Source: Bacteroidota bacterium
GTDB lineage: Bacteria > Bacteroidota > Rhodothermia > Rhodothermales > JANQRZ01
Reading direction: 5' to 3'
DNA: 46,143 bases
Assembly: GCA_038746285.1 (NCBI GenBank)
Contig: JBCDKT010000030.1
Location: 1-46,143 of the forward strand
Below, one piece after another: positions 46,003 through 46,143 of this stretch. Position 1 is the first letter of the stretch, and every line of letters begins with the position of its first letter. Below the pieces are notes generated by a model. That model was given only the letters and a program-made list of their open reading frames with translations. It searched no databases and was not told the origin of the DNA. Position numbers and translations under genes: made by a program.

Positions 46003-46143
46003 ATACCACCTCTGAGGATTGTTGCCTCACTCTCATGTCATGCCCGCGCAGGCGGGCATCCATCAGGCGGCGGCGCTTCACACAGGGGGGTGCATGGGTC
46101 CCCGCCTACGCGGGGACGACCTCGTGTAGGTGAGACACTATCC
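46003..46143 (-). repeat. Right copy of terminal inverted repeat
   Basis: This is the inverted copy of positions 1-141, differing at two bases. It carries the same two hairpins and begins 6 nt after the NHL lipoprotein stop, where the hairpins could also end transcription. Confidence 0.9.

Overview
The window looks like a fragment of a high-GC marine member of the Rhodothermota/Bacteroidota, most likely Rhodothermales (Rubricoccaceae-like). This is inferred from high GC, three secreted proteins with type IX secretion (T9SS) C-terminal sorting domains, a PorQ-like T9SS protein, an ECF sigma/FecR/TonB-receptor operon, a SecA whose C-terminus has the Bacteroidota-type GRND..T ending in place of the zinc motif, and starts with little or no Shine-Dalgarno signal. 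No tRNA, rRNA or CRISPR array was seen. Both ends of the window are the same 141-bp sequence in opposite orientation, so the window probably ends where an assembly ran into a dispersed repeat.

Layout. 240-9855: a Yx(FWY)xxD-repeat lipoprotein, an overlapping ECF sigma / FecR anti-sigma / TonB-dependent receptor operon, then three secreted proteins with T9SS sorting domains. 9884-12996 (minus): a secreted protein ending in a restriction-endonuclease-like nuclease domain, followed by two tandem paralogous small proteins. The arrangement is that of a polymorphic toxin with immunity genes, in DNA of visibly lower GC. 13160-15686: an S9 peptidase and an ArsR-type regulator.

15762-26409 is an acetate-type carbon uptake island: CheY-like response regulator, SLC5-histidine kinase hybrid (CbrA/CrbS-like), small membrane subunit, divergent PAS pseudokinase, acetyl-CoA synthetase, porin, DUF4212 small subunit and a sodium:solute symporter. 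26482-27976 holds a beta-lactamase-fold protein lacking its catalytic residues, a C-terminal remnant of a FabG-like reductase and a tiny membrane protein.

28083-32922 is the most unusual locus: a 965-residue protein joining a peptidoglycan amidase, a GHSAG alpha/beta hydrolase and a C14 caspase, followed after 4 nt by a HExxH metallopeptidase; neither has a signal peptide. 32919-40576 carries a lipoprotein, recN, a membrane-anchored protein, a hicBA toxin-antitoxin pair, a small gene and secA. 40911-45996 carries porQ, a lower-GC small gene apparently inserted at the porQ 3' end, two tandem sulfotransferases and two lipoproteins. Intergenic regions contain several palindromic dispersed repeats, three of which share one short core module.
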